From JAJTCH01 sp040386195 (GTDB lineage Bacteria > Pseudomonadota > Alphaproteobacteria > Rickettsiales > UBA1997): a DNA stretch of 64,000 bases. Positions 50,001-58,900 of the stretch are shown one piece after another (position 1 is the stretch's first letter; every line of letters begins with the position of its first letter). The DNA lies in the NCBI GenBank assembly GCA_040386195.1, contig JAZKFV010000001.1, positions 1-64,000 of the forward strand, written 5' to 3'. The notes beneath the pieces are model-generated. The model was given only the letters and a program-made list of their open reading frames with translations, did no database searches and was not told the DNA's origin. Position numbers and translations under genes: made by a program.

Positions 50001-51626
50001 TGAAGTTGAGCTAGATCTGGTTTGAGAAATAGATGATGTTTGGCTAGGGCTAGCGGTTAAAAAATCTGTTATTGCTTTGACAATAAAGTTTGGTAAATCA
50101 ATCAAAAAATTTTGTCCGTCAGTCTTAACTCCTGAAGTAAAACTCTCCCAAACTGCTCTAAACTGACCAAGTTGATCAGGGTTGCTAGGTTTGGTTACAG
50201 CTTTAGCGGTTTGATCCTTGCGAACCTCAAACAAAGTGCCAAACAACGGATTGACTGGCGGAAAGATTGATTGAGTTCCGTCGGGTAGTTGAATTGGTAT
50301 TGGAAGTAAATTTCTTTGATTGAACGCATTAAGATAAAAAACTGTCATTCCGACGCCGCGATTGGATCCACCAAATGGTAAATCGAGTTGATTTCCGTTA
50401 CATAAAACGGCCAAAGCTCTCTCGTTGTCATTAAGCATCACATAATCAGCGGTAACAAAATTTTGGATCTGTGGCAATTGTATCGTCACAATTGTCTTTT
50501 TAATTATTGCACCAGTGCTGTCGGTGATAATTTCTTGCAACGCTAAATCTAGCTGTGTTTCTCCACCGTCAAGATCAAAAAGAGTTTGAGATGCGGTGCA
50601 GTTATTTGCAGTTTGATAACTACCCGAAAATGTTATTTTGTTGACAGCTCTCCCGTTAATTTCCTCAACTGGTTCAGATATTTTTGTTTCTGACGTTGGT
50701 TGTGCAGATTCGGTTATGGTGATGACTGTGCCAGTGGTTTTATCAGTGATAGTGTTTATAACTTCACCAGTAATATCATCGGTGACAGTGGTAGTTTCTA
50801 TATTTGACTTAGCCGAGTCAGTTTTTTCTGCAAACTCTTCAACTGAATCATCAATTTTTTGCTGCGGTGTTGGTGTTTCTTTTGCAGATCTGGAAATGGT
50901 CGCATCTTTTTCTACTTCTGGTTTTGCTTCTGGAGTTTTAACTCTATCTTTTATTTGTGTCGATGTTGGTGTGGAAGTTGTAACTGCTTTTTCAACTGAA
51001 TCATCAATTTTTTGCTGCGGTGTTGGTGTTACCTTTGCAGATTTGGAAATGATCACATCTTTTTTTGCTTCTGGAGTTTTAACTCTATCTTTTATTTGCG
51101 CCGATGTTGGTGTGGAAGTTGCAACTGCAAAATTATCAGTAGGAATTCTAGACGTTGGCAGTGCCGATTGTTCTGGTAATTTATTATTGGTTAGTGCTGA
51201 ACCTTTTTGTTCTTCAGGAAATATTGAAGACTCCAAATTCGCCCAATGTTTATCTGGGCTAAAACCAGCTTCAGCGCCAAAGATATTAACCGCTGATGTG
51301 ATTGAGAGGACTAAGGGAATTTTTGATCCTCTTGCTGTTGGTATAAATGTAAACTCCAGAGGTTTTACAGATTTTAACTCCTCATTATTTTGCAATAATT
51401 CATCCAACGTTTCTGGAGGAAGTGTTTTAATATGTCTTTTAAAATTATATTCTAATCCACCATTAAAAGCATCAGCGGGCAAATCTTTATTAAGTTTTTC
51501 AAGATAATCTTTTATATTTTTTGGTCTTGGTGGAAAAGCCGCTCTTCTATTATTCCCCATATTGGCTGCGGTTTTATACTCAATTCCTTTTTTATATCCG
51601 CCTGCTTTAACTCGTGATCTACTCAT
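47037..51626 (-). CDS. Giant Ser/Thr/Pro-rich repeat membrane protein
   Basis: A 1529-residue mucin-like protein. Residues 1-130 are basic and include a hydrophobic stretch (IPLVLSITSAVNIFGAEAG) that could act as an internal signal-anchor. Two copies of a 40-odd-residue repeat (TPTSAQIKDRVKTPEA, TPTPQQKIDDSVE) follow, then a folded-looking region (about 320-510). Residues about 545-1140 are Ser/Gly/Thr/Pro repeats with an 18-residue unit such as SGSVSGSTSSSVSGTPSS; then a Thr/Pro/Asn-rich region to about 1300. A transmembrane helix (about 1302-1325) and basic stop-transfer RERRRRKKER precede an acidic cytoplasmic tail. The topology suggests a surface stalk. Function unknown; adhesion is a guess. 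Confidence 0.75.
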   Translation of the reverse strand: MSRSRVKAGGYKKGIEYKTAANMGNNRRAAFPPRPKNIKDYLEKLNKDLPADAFNGGLEYNFKRHIKTLPPETLDELLQNNEELKSVKPLEFTFIPTARGSKIPLVLSITSAVNIFGAEAGFSPDKHWANLESSIFPEEQKGSALTNNKLPEQSALPTSRIPTDNFAVATSTPTSAQIKDRVKTPEAKKDVIISKSAKVTPTPQQKIDDSVEKAVTTSTPTSTQIKDRVKTPEAKPEVEKDATISRSAKETPTPQQKIDDSVEEFAEKTDSAKSNIETTTVTDDITGEVINTITDKTTGTVITITESAQPTSETKISEPVEEINGRAVNKITFSGSYQTANNCTASQTLFDLDGGETQLDLALQEIITDSTGAIIKKTIVTIQLPQIQNFVTADYVMLNDNERALAVLCNGNQLDLPFGGSNRGVGMTVFYLNAFNQRNLLPIPIQLPDGTQSIFPPVNPLFGTLFEVRKDQTAKAVTKPSNPDQLGQFRAVWESFTSGVKTDGQNFLIDLPNFIVKAITDFLTASPSQTSSISQTRSSSTSITGSTSNSNSAAASITPSPKSLSGSVSSSVSGPLSSSGSVSGSTSSSVSGPLPSSGSVSGPISGSGSGSSSPSTSAEISTINSPSKTSPISTSTTPEISLTPQESNSGSASTTPSATAPESISATPKISTTPQESKTPDPSRSGSVSGSTSSSVSGTPSSSGSISGSTSSSVSGPLSSSGSVSGSTSSSVSGTPSSSGSVSGSTSSSVSGTPSSSGSVSGSLSGTGSISNTNSKSTSGSGSSSPSTSAEISTTNSPSTTSPISTSPTPQESGTPSTTNSESASMTPDPSSSGSSSGSSSTSIITSITPTSEASGSTSTSITSKESITPDPSITNSPSTTAPISSSPTPQESGTPSTTNSESASMTPDPSSSGSGSSSGSSSNSVSGSSSDSISNSATFSSTNSPSLSAQESESSSQTASNTSSESISTTPIASQTSDPSSSGSSSGSSSGSSSDSASSSKTFSSTNSPSPSAQESGSSSQTSSMTNSKSDSITPSVSQTSEQSSSGSSSGSNSNSASPSNSGSGSSSSSGSGSSSQTSSMTNSESDSTTPSVSPTSDPSISISNDPSFSSSSQPSTSASNSKPAINTPTPTSTPKPIITGVITNTITPTNTPIPTNPTPTQQTFTATNTLTPTLTNTATPIATPNPTNTEEITPTATAATPTPTNTTTIISTPTPTVERTATATLLATNTLATNTENPTNTLAASPSQPEASSDASLSNSRSNSVSASKPTPSRVPASGAPSESPSPSAKPSGSHQQQNQQNGIDLTALLAGLGGGVFTVLLIGLIARERRRRKKERAGNDVELIQIGRAPIEEQKDPTEEQKEDDLDDETVDHETLHRLVSQIDDPVAVGKVGVFLEGLSLQELNKLSKSLKANPDENAVKKLINAASYLDEGESSNKKRVTVTPRTDPATTSKPRSKVSGTPQPGSADGLRRRSSLPDITSARVILGDDSDDEITTRVQPSGNPHSRAVKQVAPIEPSHVNPGKS
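48890..49255. repeat. Long direct repeat inside the Ser-rich gene
   Basis: A block of about 120 bases (48893-49013) is repeated nearly unchanged at 49133-49252, encoding the SMTPDPS and PQESGTPSTTNSESA segments. The near identity implies recent duplication or gene conversion within the gene. Confidence 0.75.
49350..49940. repeat. 54-base minisatellite inside the Ser-rich gene
   Basis: A 54-base unit, encoding 18 residues, is repeated four or five times at 49350-49580 and two or three more times at 49810-49940. Copies differ by a few bases. Because 54 is divisible by three, copy number can change without loss of frame. Confidence 0.75.
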
Positions 51627-51822
51627 AAAAATTTTTGATTAATTAATTTAGTGAAAAAATATCCTGATAAAAATCCAGTGTGTTTATTGTGTTGTTTTGG
51701 AACTATCAACATAAATCAACTGGATTAATAAAATATTGTCATTTAGAAAATATTGCTTGCAAAAAAATCTGTTTTTTAACTGCGAATTTTAAAAATTATT
51801 TACAAAAAAAATATTATTCAAG

Positions 51823-54060
51823 TTGTCAATTAGAAGATTTTCCACCCAAATATTATCAATGCTCACGGCAATATCTTTTTTTAATCTTCATAATGCTGTT
51901 GCTGATGTTACGATTGGTGAAGATGAAACTGTTAATACTTCAAGTTTAGAAAATGGCGATTCTGTCGTATTTAATGGCACCAATAGCGGCACTTTAAAAC
52001 ATAATTCAACAAGAGAAATACATTTATTAAGTGTGACCACTGATCGTGATGGTGTGGGCTTAATTAATATGGACAGCTCATCTGCCTCGGTGATTCGTTT
52101 TGTTGATGATATAGGTAGCGCTACTAATAGAATTGATCGGATCTTTTTTACCACTCAATTAATTGCCAATATCAACAATAGTTTCTATGCTAAAACCGGC
52201 ATTGAAACAGCTTTGGATGGTAGAGGTAGCATAACTCTAGATGGAGATAATAGCTTGGTTATTTTTGACCATCTTGGTGCTAGTAATCTGAGGTTAGGTA
52301 ATATTGCAGTTGGGGGTAATAATGTTAGTTTATCAGGTAATATTTTTGCCACATCATTTTTTGTTGTCAGCTTAAGCAAAGCCACAATCTCCGATCTAGC
52401 GGCCAACAATTATTTAGGCGATGTGCGAATGGAAGCTACCTCTGAGCTTAGCTTAAATAGCGACGCCAAAATTGGCAGCTTGTTCACTGCCAGTCAAAGT
52501 GTTATCAACATTGCTGCCGGCAAACAAATCAATATTATTCCCAGCGATTCTGTTATTACCAATTCAAATTTAACCGGCACTTTAAATTTAAACATTGATA
52601 GATCCGACAGCACTAAAGCATCTATATTGGTTGGTGCCGGAACTTTGGCTATTATTGCCGAGACGGTCGATCTTCAAATCGTTCCTTACAATATTAATTT
52701 TAACTATGCCAATGCCAGCTATTTAAAAGTTGGTGATAGCTATGATTTTATCAAATCAACTTCTGGCGCAATTACGGTTGATATTAATCAACTTCACTTC
52801 ACCGATAATTCAATTTTATTAGAGCCTACTGTGGTTTTAAATGGTGGAAATAGACTCACTTTAACAACCGCTCTTGATACCAATACGACCGGCAAATTGG
52901 ATGAGAAAGAATTAGCAACTACAACATTTATCGTTAGCAACCAAACTGCTCAAGATATTGATTTGGTGCGCACTTCGTTACTAAAAATTTCTACTCAAAC
53001 TGAATTGGAAGAGGCTTTAAAAACTTTTCAAATTCCGCAAAATAATATGTTGCAATTAACTTCACTTGGAATTTCCAATCAGATTGACAATGTGATTGCT
53101 TATCACACTCAATCATCAAGTTATGAAAATTTAGCCAGCGTTTATAAACTAACCCGCAAGCCTTTATATGAAGCGCCGTATAAAATTAAAAGTAAAAAGA
53201 AAATTAAAACCCAGACCGAGAAATCTTTGTGGGGAGAAGTTTTTGGTGGCAGTTCTCAGCAAACTACAATTGATAATCAGGCGGGTTTTAGCAATCAATC
53301 TGCGGGAATTATTTTTGGCTTAGATCACGTCATTAAAGATAATCGCAGCAATCAAATTCTAGGTGGCGCTTTTTCTTACGCCTCTTCAAAAGTGAGCGAC
53401 AAATCCGCCACTCATCAAGATGCCACGGTTAATACTTATCAGCTTTCACTTTATAGCAATATAATCGGCAAAACCGGCGCCGGGCTGTTCAATGATAATT
53501 TAGCCAGCTTTGGATATAATCAATATAACACTAATCGTTCAATCAAAGTTGGATCATATCGCTCGACCACAAAAGGTAATTTTGCCGGCAACACCTATTC
53601 TGCCAAAACTGCTGTTGGTTATAATTTTAAAATTTCTCAGGGAGTTTTTTTAGCGCCGGTGGCTTCGCTAAAATATTTTGGTTTGGCAATTGATAATTAC
53701 CAAGAGCAAGATGGCGGCGGTTTTGGGCTTGATGTTAAAAATAATTTTTTCCAAACTTTAACTTCCGATTTTGGCGCAAGAATTGTTGGTCAATTCACTC
53801 CGGAAATTTATTTTAAATTCACCAGCTCATGGTCGCGCAATTTGAAAAATGAAGGCGGAAAAATTATCACCACTTTTTCCGACGGCACCGGACAGCTTAG
53901 AGTCAATAATGTTGATATTGAAAAAAGCTTTATGAATTTCGGCTCAGAAATAAATTTCAAAACCGACGAAGATTCCTCAATGACTCTTCAATATCAACTC
54001 CAATCCGGTCAAAGCCTAAAAAGCCAATTTGCGGGCATTAGATATAATTTTAAATTCTAG
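51823..54060 (+). CDS. Autotransporter (type Va) outer-membrane protein
   Basis: A 745-residue autotransporter. A signal peptide (ILSMLTAISFFNLHNAVA) leads into a repetitive beta-strand passenger with runs such as GRGSITLDGDNSLVIFDHLG. A linker with basic residues (about 445-465) precedes the C-terminal beta-barrel (about 468-745), beginning SLWGEVFGGSSQQTTIDNQ and ending with the outer-membrane signature RYNFKF. The proposed start is a TTG at 51823, which gives a normal signal peptide; the ATG at 51859 would remove its charged end. It diverges from the Ser-rich gene, about 200 bases apart. The passenger function is unknown. Confidence 0.88.
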   Translation: MSIRRFSTQILSMLTAISFFNLHNAVADVTIGEDETVNTSSLENGDSVVFNGTNSGTLKHNSTREIHLLSVTTDRDGVGLINMDSSSASVIRFVDDIGSATNRIDRIFFTTQLIANINNSFYAKTGIETALDGRGSITLDGDNSLVIFDHLGASNLRLGNIAVGGNNVSLSGNIFATSFFVVSLSKATISDLAANNYLGDVRMEATSELSLNSDAKIGSLFTASQSVINIAAGKQINIIPSDSVITNSNLTGTLNLNIDRSDSTKASILVGAGTLAIIAETVDLQIVPYNINFNYANASYLKVGDSYDFIKSTSGAITVDINQLHFTDNSILLEPTVVLNGGNRLTLTTALDTNTTGKLDEKELATTTFIVSNQTAQDIDLVRTSLLKISTQTELEEALKTFQIPQNNMLQLTSLGISNQIDNVIAYHTQSSSYENLASVYKLTRKPLYEAPYKIKSKKKIKTQTEKSLWGEVFGGSSQQTTIDNQAGFSNQSAGIIFGLDHVIKDNRSNQILGGAFSYASSKVSDKSATHQDATVNTYQLSLYSNIIGKTGAGLFNDNLASFGYNQYNTNRSIKVGSYRSTTKGNFAGNTYSAKTAVGYNFKISQGVFLAPVASLKYFGLAIDNYQEQDGGGFGLDVKNNFFQTLTSDFGARIVGQFTPEIYFKFTSSWSRNLKNEGGKIITTFSDGTGQLRVNNVDIEKSFMNFGSEINFKTDEDSSMTLQYQLQSGQSLKSQFAGIRYNFKF

Positions 54061-54166
54061 CTCGTGCGGGTATAGAATGCTTTCACTGAGTTAAGCTATT
54101 GTAATTTCTTTTAAAATAACAAATAATCACCAGCTCACAAATTTAGCTAATCAACAATAAAATCAT

Positions 54167-54352
54167 ATGACCGAAACAACAAAAAAACCTTTCATTCCTA
54201 AAAAACCTTCATCTCCTTTTAACACCGATCCACACAACACCAGAGGCGGAAAAGGTGGAAATAAAGGCAGTGCATTTTCTGGCGGCGGTGGTCAAAAAAT
54301 GAAATCAATCAGCGTGCCAAAATTTAAAGGTGGCAGCGGTGGTGATCGATAA
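54167..54352 (+). CDS. Small Gly/Lys-rich protein upstream of metF
   Basis: A 61-residue basic, glycine-rich, apparently disordered product (KKPFIPKKPSSPFN, GGKGGNKGSAFSGGGGQK and KFKGGSGG). No family recognised. It overlaps the start of metF by up to 23 bases in another frame, which suggests translational coupling. Real status is supported by its ATG, position and the overlap only. Confidence 0.5.
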   Translation: MTETTKKPFIPKKPSSPFNTDPHNTRGGKGGNKGSAFSGGGGQKMKSISVPKFKGGSGGDR

Positions 54353-55253
54353 TTCTGCTCAAAAAATAATCAAACCTTATACCAACAAACTCGAAGAGAT
54401 TGTGCTTTCGCGTCGAGAGCTCAATGTTTCTTTTGAGTTCTTTCCGCCTAAAAATGACGAGATGGAAGAAAGATTATGGAAGGCAATTACCAATCTTGAA
54501 AGTTTGAATCCAAGCTTTGTATCGGTCACTTATGGGGCAGGCGGCTCAACGCGCGAGCGCACCCACAACACCATCAAAAAAATTCTCCAAAATACTAATT
54601 TAAAACCAGCGTCACATCTAACTTGTGTTGGCGCCAGCAAAGCTGAGATTGAAGAAATTGCTAAAAATTATTGGCAAATGGGCGTGCGTCATATTGTGGC
54701 TTTGCGCGGTGATATGCCAGCTTCAGCGCCTAATTATCAGCTGCGCGCGGATGGTTATAAATATGCTAATGAATTAGTTTTGGGCTTAAAAAAAATCGCC
54801 GATTTTGAAATTTCGGTCGCCGGCTATCCAGAAGGTCATCCCGAAGCAACCAGCTTGGAAGCTGATATTGAACATCTCAAACGCAAAGTTGACGCTGGCG
54901 CTAATCGCATCATCACTCAATTTTTCTTCGACACTGATTTATATTTTCGCTTCATCGAAAAATGCGCCAAAGCCAAAATCAATGTGCCAATCGTTCCGGG
55001 AATTTTGCCAGTCAGTAATGTTACCCAAGTTAAACATTTCGCCAAAATGTGCGGCGCTAATATTCCAAATTGGATGTCAGAAATTTTTGTCGATCTAGAT
55101 GAAAAAGAAGAAACCAGAAAACTAATCGCCGCTATCGTTGCTGTTGAACAATGTCGAATTCTTCACAAAGCCGGCATCAACGACTTCCACTTCTACACTC
55201 TCAATCGCTCGGATTTAACCTTGGCGATCTGCCATGTTTTAGGGGTGAAATAG
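54330..55253 (+). CDS. metF: Methylenetetrahydrofolate reductase
   Basis: A 307-residue FAD enzyme reducing 5,10-methylenetetrahydrofolate to 5-methyltetrahydrofolate. Motifs include NVSFEFFPPKNDEMEERLW, SVTYGAGGSTRERTH, ASHLTCVGASKAEIE, VALRGDMP, and RIITQFFFDTDLYFRF. The start is uncertain: GTG codons at 54330, 54339 and 54342 are all in frame and overlap the preceding small gene; there is no upstream ATG. The homologous region begins about 30 residues in. No methionine synthase is present in the window. Confidence 0.93.
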   Translation: MAAVVIDNSAQKIIKPYTNKLEEIVLSRRELNVSFEFFPPKNDEMEERLWKAITNLESLNPSFVSVTYGAGGSTRERTHNTIKKILQNTNLKPASHLTCVGASKAEIEEIAKNYWQMGVRHIVALRGDMPASAPNYQLRADGYKYANELVLGLKKIADFEISVAGYPEGHPEATSLEADIEHLKRKVDAGANRIITQFFFDTDLYFRFIEKCAKAKINVPIVPGILPVSNVTQVKHFAKMCGANIPNWMSEIFVDLDEKEETRKLIAAIVAVEQCRILHKAGINDFHFYTLNRSDLTLAICHVLGVK

Positions 55254-55323
55254 CTTGAATTTATACCAATAGCACAATATGTTTTAACCATAAAACCATA
55301 TTTATAACTAAACATATTGCTAT

Positions 55324-55611
55324 ATGACTAAAATGATTGTCGAAATTCCTGATCCGCTTCACAGATTAATCAAAACTCTTGCCGGATCAAAAGGTGAATC
55401 AATAAAAAGCCTCGTTCTAAGGGCGCTTGAAAATGTTGTCCAAAAGGAAAATAACATAACAGTAAAAAACAAATCTGATGGTATTTATATTACTGAAGAG
55501 CAAGCTGATGCAATGCTGGAACCGGTTATTTTAAAACACATTGACCAAATCAAAAAAGGAAAGTTTGAGGGCTATAACAAAAAAGAATTTTTTACGAAAC
55601 TTAAAAAATAA
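55324..55611 (+). CDS. Putative antitoxin (paired with RelE-type toxin)
   Basis: A 95-residue protein with an N-terminal ribbon-helix-helix-like segment (MIVEIPDPLHRLIKTLAGSK, then ESIKSLVLRALENVV) and a polar, partly helical C-terminus (HIDQIKKGKFEGYNKKEFF). Size, architecture and the toxin gene 12 bases downstream make it a likely type II antitoxin. The exact family is not recognised. Confidence 0.75.
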   Translation: MTKMIVEIPDPLHRLIKTLAGSKGESIKSLVLRALENVVQKENNITVKNKSDGIYITEEQADAMLEPVILKHIDQIKKGKFEGYNKKEFFTKLKK

Positions 55612-55623
55612 CCACACCACCAA

Positions 55624-55923
55624 ATGACAACACCAATCATTTTTTCAAAAAGATTTCTCAAAGACGCCAAAAAATTAAGAAAAAAATATCCTAATATTGA
55701 TAAAGATTTATGGGATTTTTCCACCAACATTGAAAATGGTGAAATTATTGGTGACAAATTAAAATCTGTAGGTGGCTTGGCGGTTTATAAATCAAGGGTT
55801 AAAAATTCTTCTATTAAGTCCGGGAAAAGTGGCGGTTTTAGAATCATCTATTATGTCGAGTTAGAAAATACGAAATATGAATTATTTCTTATCCCGAATT
55901 GGCGTTTAAAGATGAAGGTTTGA
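55624..55923 (+). CDS. RelE/ParE-superfamily toxin
   Basis: A 99-residue protein with the RelE/HigB-like fold: IIFSKRFLKDAKKLRKKYPN, GDKLKSVGGLAVYKSRVKNS, and KSGGFRIIYYVELENTKYEL. Such toxins cleave mRNA at the ribosome or inhibit gyrase. The C-terminus ends in LIPNWRLKMKV, where relatives usually have a conserved LLIYSK-like strand followed by an acidic helix, so the tail may have been altered by a frameshift. The partner antitoxin is immediately upstream. Confidence 0.8.
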   Translation: MTTPIIFSKRFLKDAKKLRKKYPNIDKDLWDFSTNIENGEIIGDKLKSVGGLAVYKSRVKNSSIKSGKSGGFRIIYYVELENTKYELFLIPNWRLKMKV

Positions 55924-55961
55924 TATAAGGTTAAAAATTTATTTGGGCAATTTGCCATATT

Positions 55962-58900
55962 TTAGGAGCGAAATAAATCTGGATTTTTTTCTGATTTATC
56001 TTGCAATTTTGTTGTAGAATCAACCCCCGCAGAAGTTGGTGAAGATTTGGGTTTTATCATTGATTTAATTTTTGCAGCCACCTCTTCTCGATTAACATTC
56101 TCCAAAACAATATAAGTTTTATCACCAATTTCTTTGGCAACAAAATCTAGTTTATATTTTGCTGACAAGGTTTTGGCATATTGTTCTACACTTGAAGTTG
56201 CCTCCACTTCCAAAACTGCATCCACCAAATTATCATTAGGATCATCTCTAAATGCCGGTTTAAATCTTTTGCCGGTAATGTCGTTCAACATTAAAACGTT
56301 TGGTTGAGATTGTTCAATTATTTGATAAGATAATTCTGGTTTTTTTGATGTTGGATTTAATTTTTCTAAATATTTTTCAGCTCTTTGTCGATCTTCAAGC
56401 TTTACAGCAACATTTAATAAGCTTGATATTAAATCAGGCATAAATTGCGGCGCAAATTCTTTATATTCCGATTCAGACTCTTCAGCTTTCTTAAGGGCAG
56501 ATTCATAAAATTCTAATGCTAGTGGAAAATTATTTTGTTTAAATTTTTCAGCACCCTGACTAATCAAGGAAGTAACCCGGGCAGTTAATTTAGAATATGC
56601 AGAAATTTGAGTTTGATCTTGCTGACTTAAAACCTCTCTTGCTTTTATTAATCTCTCTTCTAAGCCACTTTCAATGTTAAGGGAAATATAAAAATTTAGC
56701 AGCTCATTAAGTCTTTCAATTTCAAATTCTGCGTCAATTAATGTCCGCGCATCTTGAAATTTTTGCCTTACTTGCGGGCTAACTTCAATGTGCTTCATTG
56801 AATTTTTTGCGTGATATATGTGGGTAAATAAAGGTGAACTTTCTCGATGAGGTATTTCTTCGATAAGCGACTCTAATTCTTGGAATAATTCTTCAGCATA
56901 TAAAGGATGATAAGGATCTGGGCTGTAATTTAGTGATTCAATCAAGGTTGATAAACACATCGCGTAACGCTCTTTGATTTTGGAATCTTTTTGATCAATT
57001 TGGCGATAGATCTCTTTTGCTTCCCACAAACATCCAATTTTAAGAGCAATATTTTCAAATACTTTTTTTGAATTCGCACTCAAATCTACTCCCATCAAAT
57101 CTCTATGATAAGCAGCGCCTACATTGTATAAATATAACGCAATATTTTTTGCAGGTGCGTCAGGAAATCTTTTTATTATTTCTAATGCTTTTTGATAATT
57201 TTCCAGCGCTCCGTCAAAATCTTCTAAATAGCTACAAGTGCTGGCAAGATTATTATAAGCTCCAGCAACGAAGGGCAAATATTCAGCAACTTGCTGACCA
57301 AAAAAACCATCGGCAAGTTTTAAAAATTGCCGCAAATAAGAAGCTTTTAACTGATAAAAATTATTGGAAGATTCTTTATCACCAGCATCCAACTCTTGTT
57401 GAGCAATGTCTCCAAGCAATTTACTAATTCCAAAAATTGCTTGCAAAGGCGTAAAATAATAATCCCTAAATTCCTGCAGGGTTAAATTTCTTAAATCAAC
57501 TTCAGCTACAGATTTGTGGCGCATTTCAGCTGAGGCAAGCATTTGTTCAAAACGTTCAAAAGCGCGATCATATCTTTTTAAATCACAATAAGACTGACCT
57601 TCTTCAAAAAGAGATTGAGTTGTTGGTGCTTGTGCAACTTTGAGCAATTTACTCAAAGCCTCAATTTCAACCAAGCTGGGCAAGGATCTTCTATAAATCG
57701 TTTGGCTAATATCTGGTTTTGTTGGGGCAAAAACGCGATGAATTAAAGCATTACGATCTTGAGCAGTTTGATAAAGATCATCTTCTAATTGCCAGGTTGG
57801 ATATTCTGCTAAAAATTTATGATCTTCATTAGCCTCAAGAATCATTCGTGCCGCTTCTCCTAAAATTCCAAATGAGTGTTGGATAGCGCTTAATTTACGC
57901 TTTTTTTCATCGTCAGTTTGAGCTTTGACTGCTAAAATTTCAGCCAGTCTTTTTGATTCCGAAATATAATCTTGGCAATATCTCTCAAAAACTTTCTGAT
58001 CGGTAATTTTCAATTGTGGCTCTTCATCGTCCTTATCATCATTTTTGCTTGACGCTTTTTGCTCACTAGATTTTTTTTGGTAATAAAGTTTTATCGCTTC
58101 TTTGTCATTTGGATGAGGAAAATTATTTTTGTAGTTTTCAGGAATATTTTGATAAAGTGCATCATATTTTTGATATAATTCCGCTAAATCATCCTGAGAT
58201 TTTTTAACTGCTGCTTGAGTCGGGAACTTGTCTTGAAGTGATTTAATTATTTGCATTAAAGCAATCGCTTCCGGATTTTTCTTAGATTTATTTTGCCTAT
58301 TCGACATCTTAAAATCCTGAATAGCAGCCAAATCTTCACCAGATGGAAAAGAAAAATTCTTTTTATCTTCTTCTGAAACTTCCGCCAAAGCAGATTGATA
58401 TTCGGTTGGATCAAAAACATTATTTGAATCCATTTTCTCTATTTGAGATAATTTAATACCAATTTTGTTCAAGCAACCTTTTAGTTCAGACTCAACAGGA
58501 TTTTTTCCTTTTAAGCAATCTGACAAATCCTTTAAAATTTTTTCTTTTTTTTCTAAAGGTTTTTTTAATAAATCTTGCTGTTCTGGCAAAGTTTTGGCTT
58601 GCTCGATTCCATCTTTGATGAATTTCAAATTTTTAATTAAATCAGGAATCTCTTTGAGAAACTTATCAAACTCACTATAATCTTTGGCAAAATTATTTTT
58701 TATTCCTTCAACAAAAATATTCAAATGAGCGCCACCAATAGTTTTGATGTAATTTCTGATATAATTAAAATTCTTAAACATAGTTTCCTGCTCGCCCTTG
58801 GGAACCACATATCTAACGCCGCGCGATATTTCACCAAGATCAACTAACATTCGGGCGAAATAATAACGATCCAATCGAGAATTTTTCCAAGCAAATTTTT

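Noticed and set aside
48739..50025. A 428-codon open frame on the plus strand rich in Glu, Pro and Val
   Set aside because: It is exactly antisense to the Ser-rich repeat region of the gene at 47037-51626 and arises from the repeat composition; it has no domain and no separate start context.
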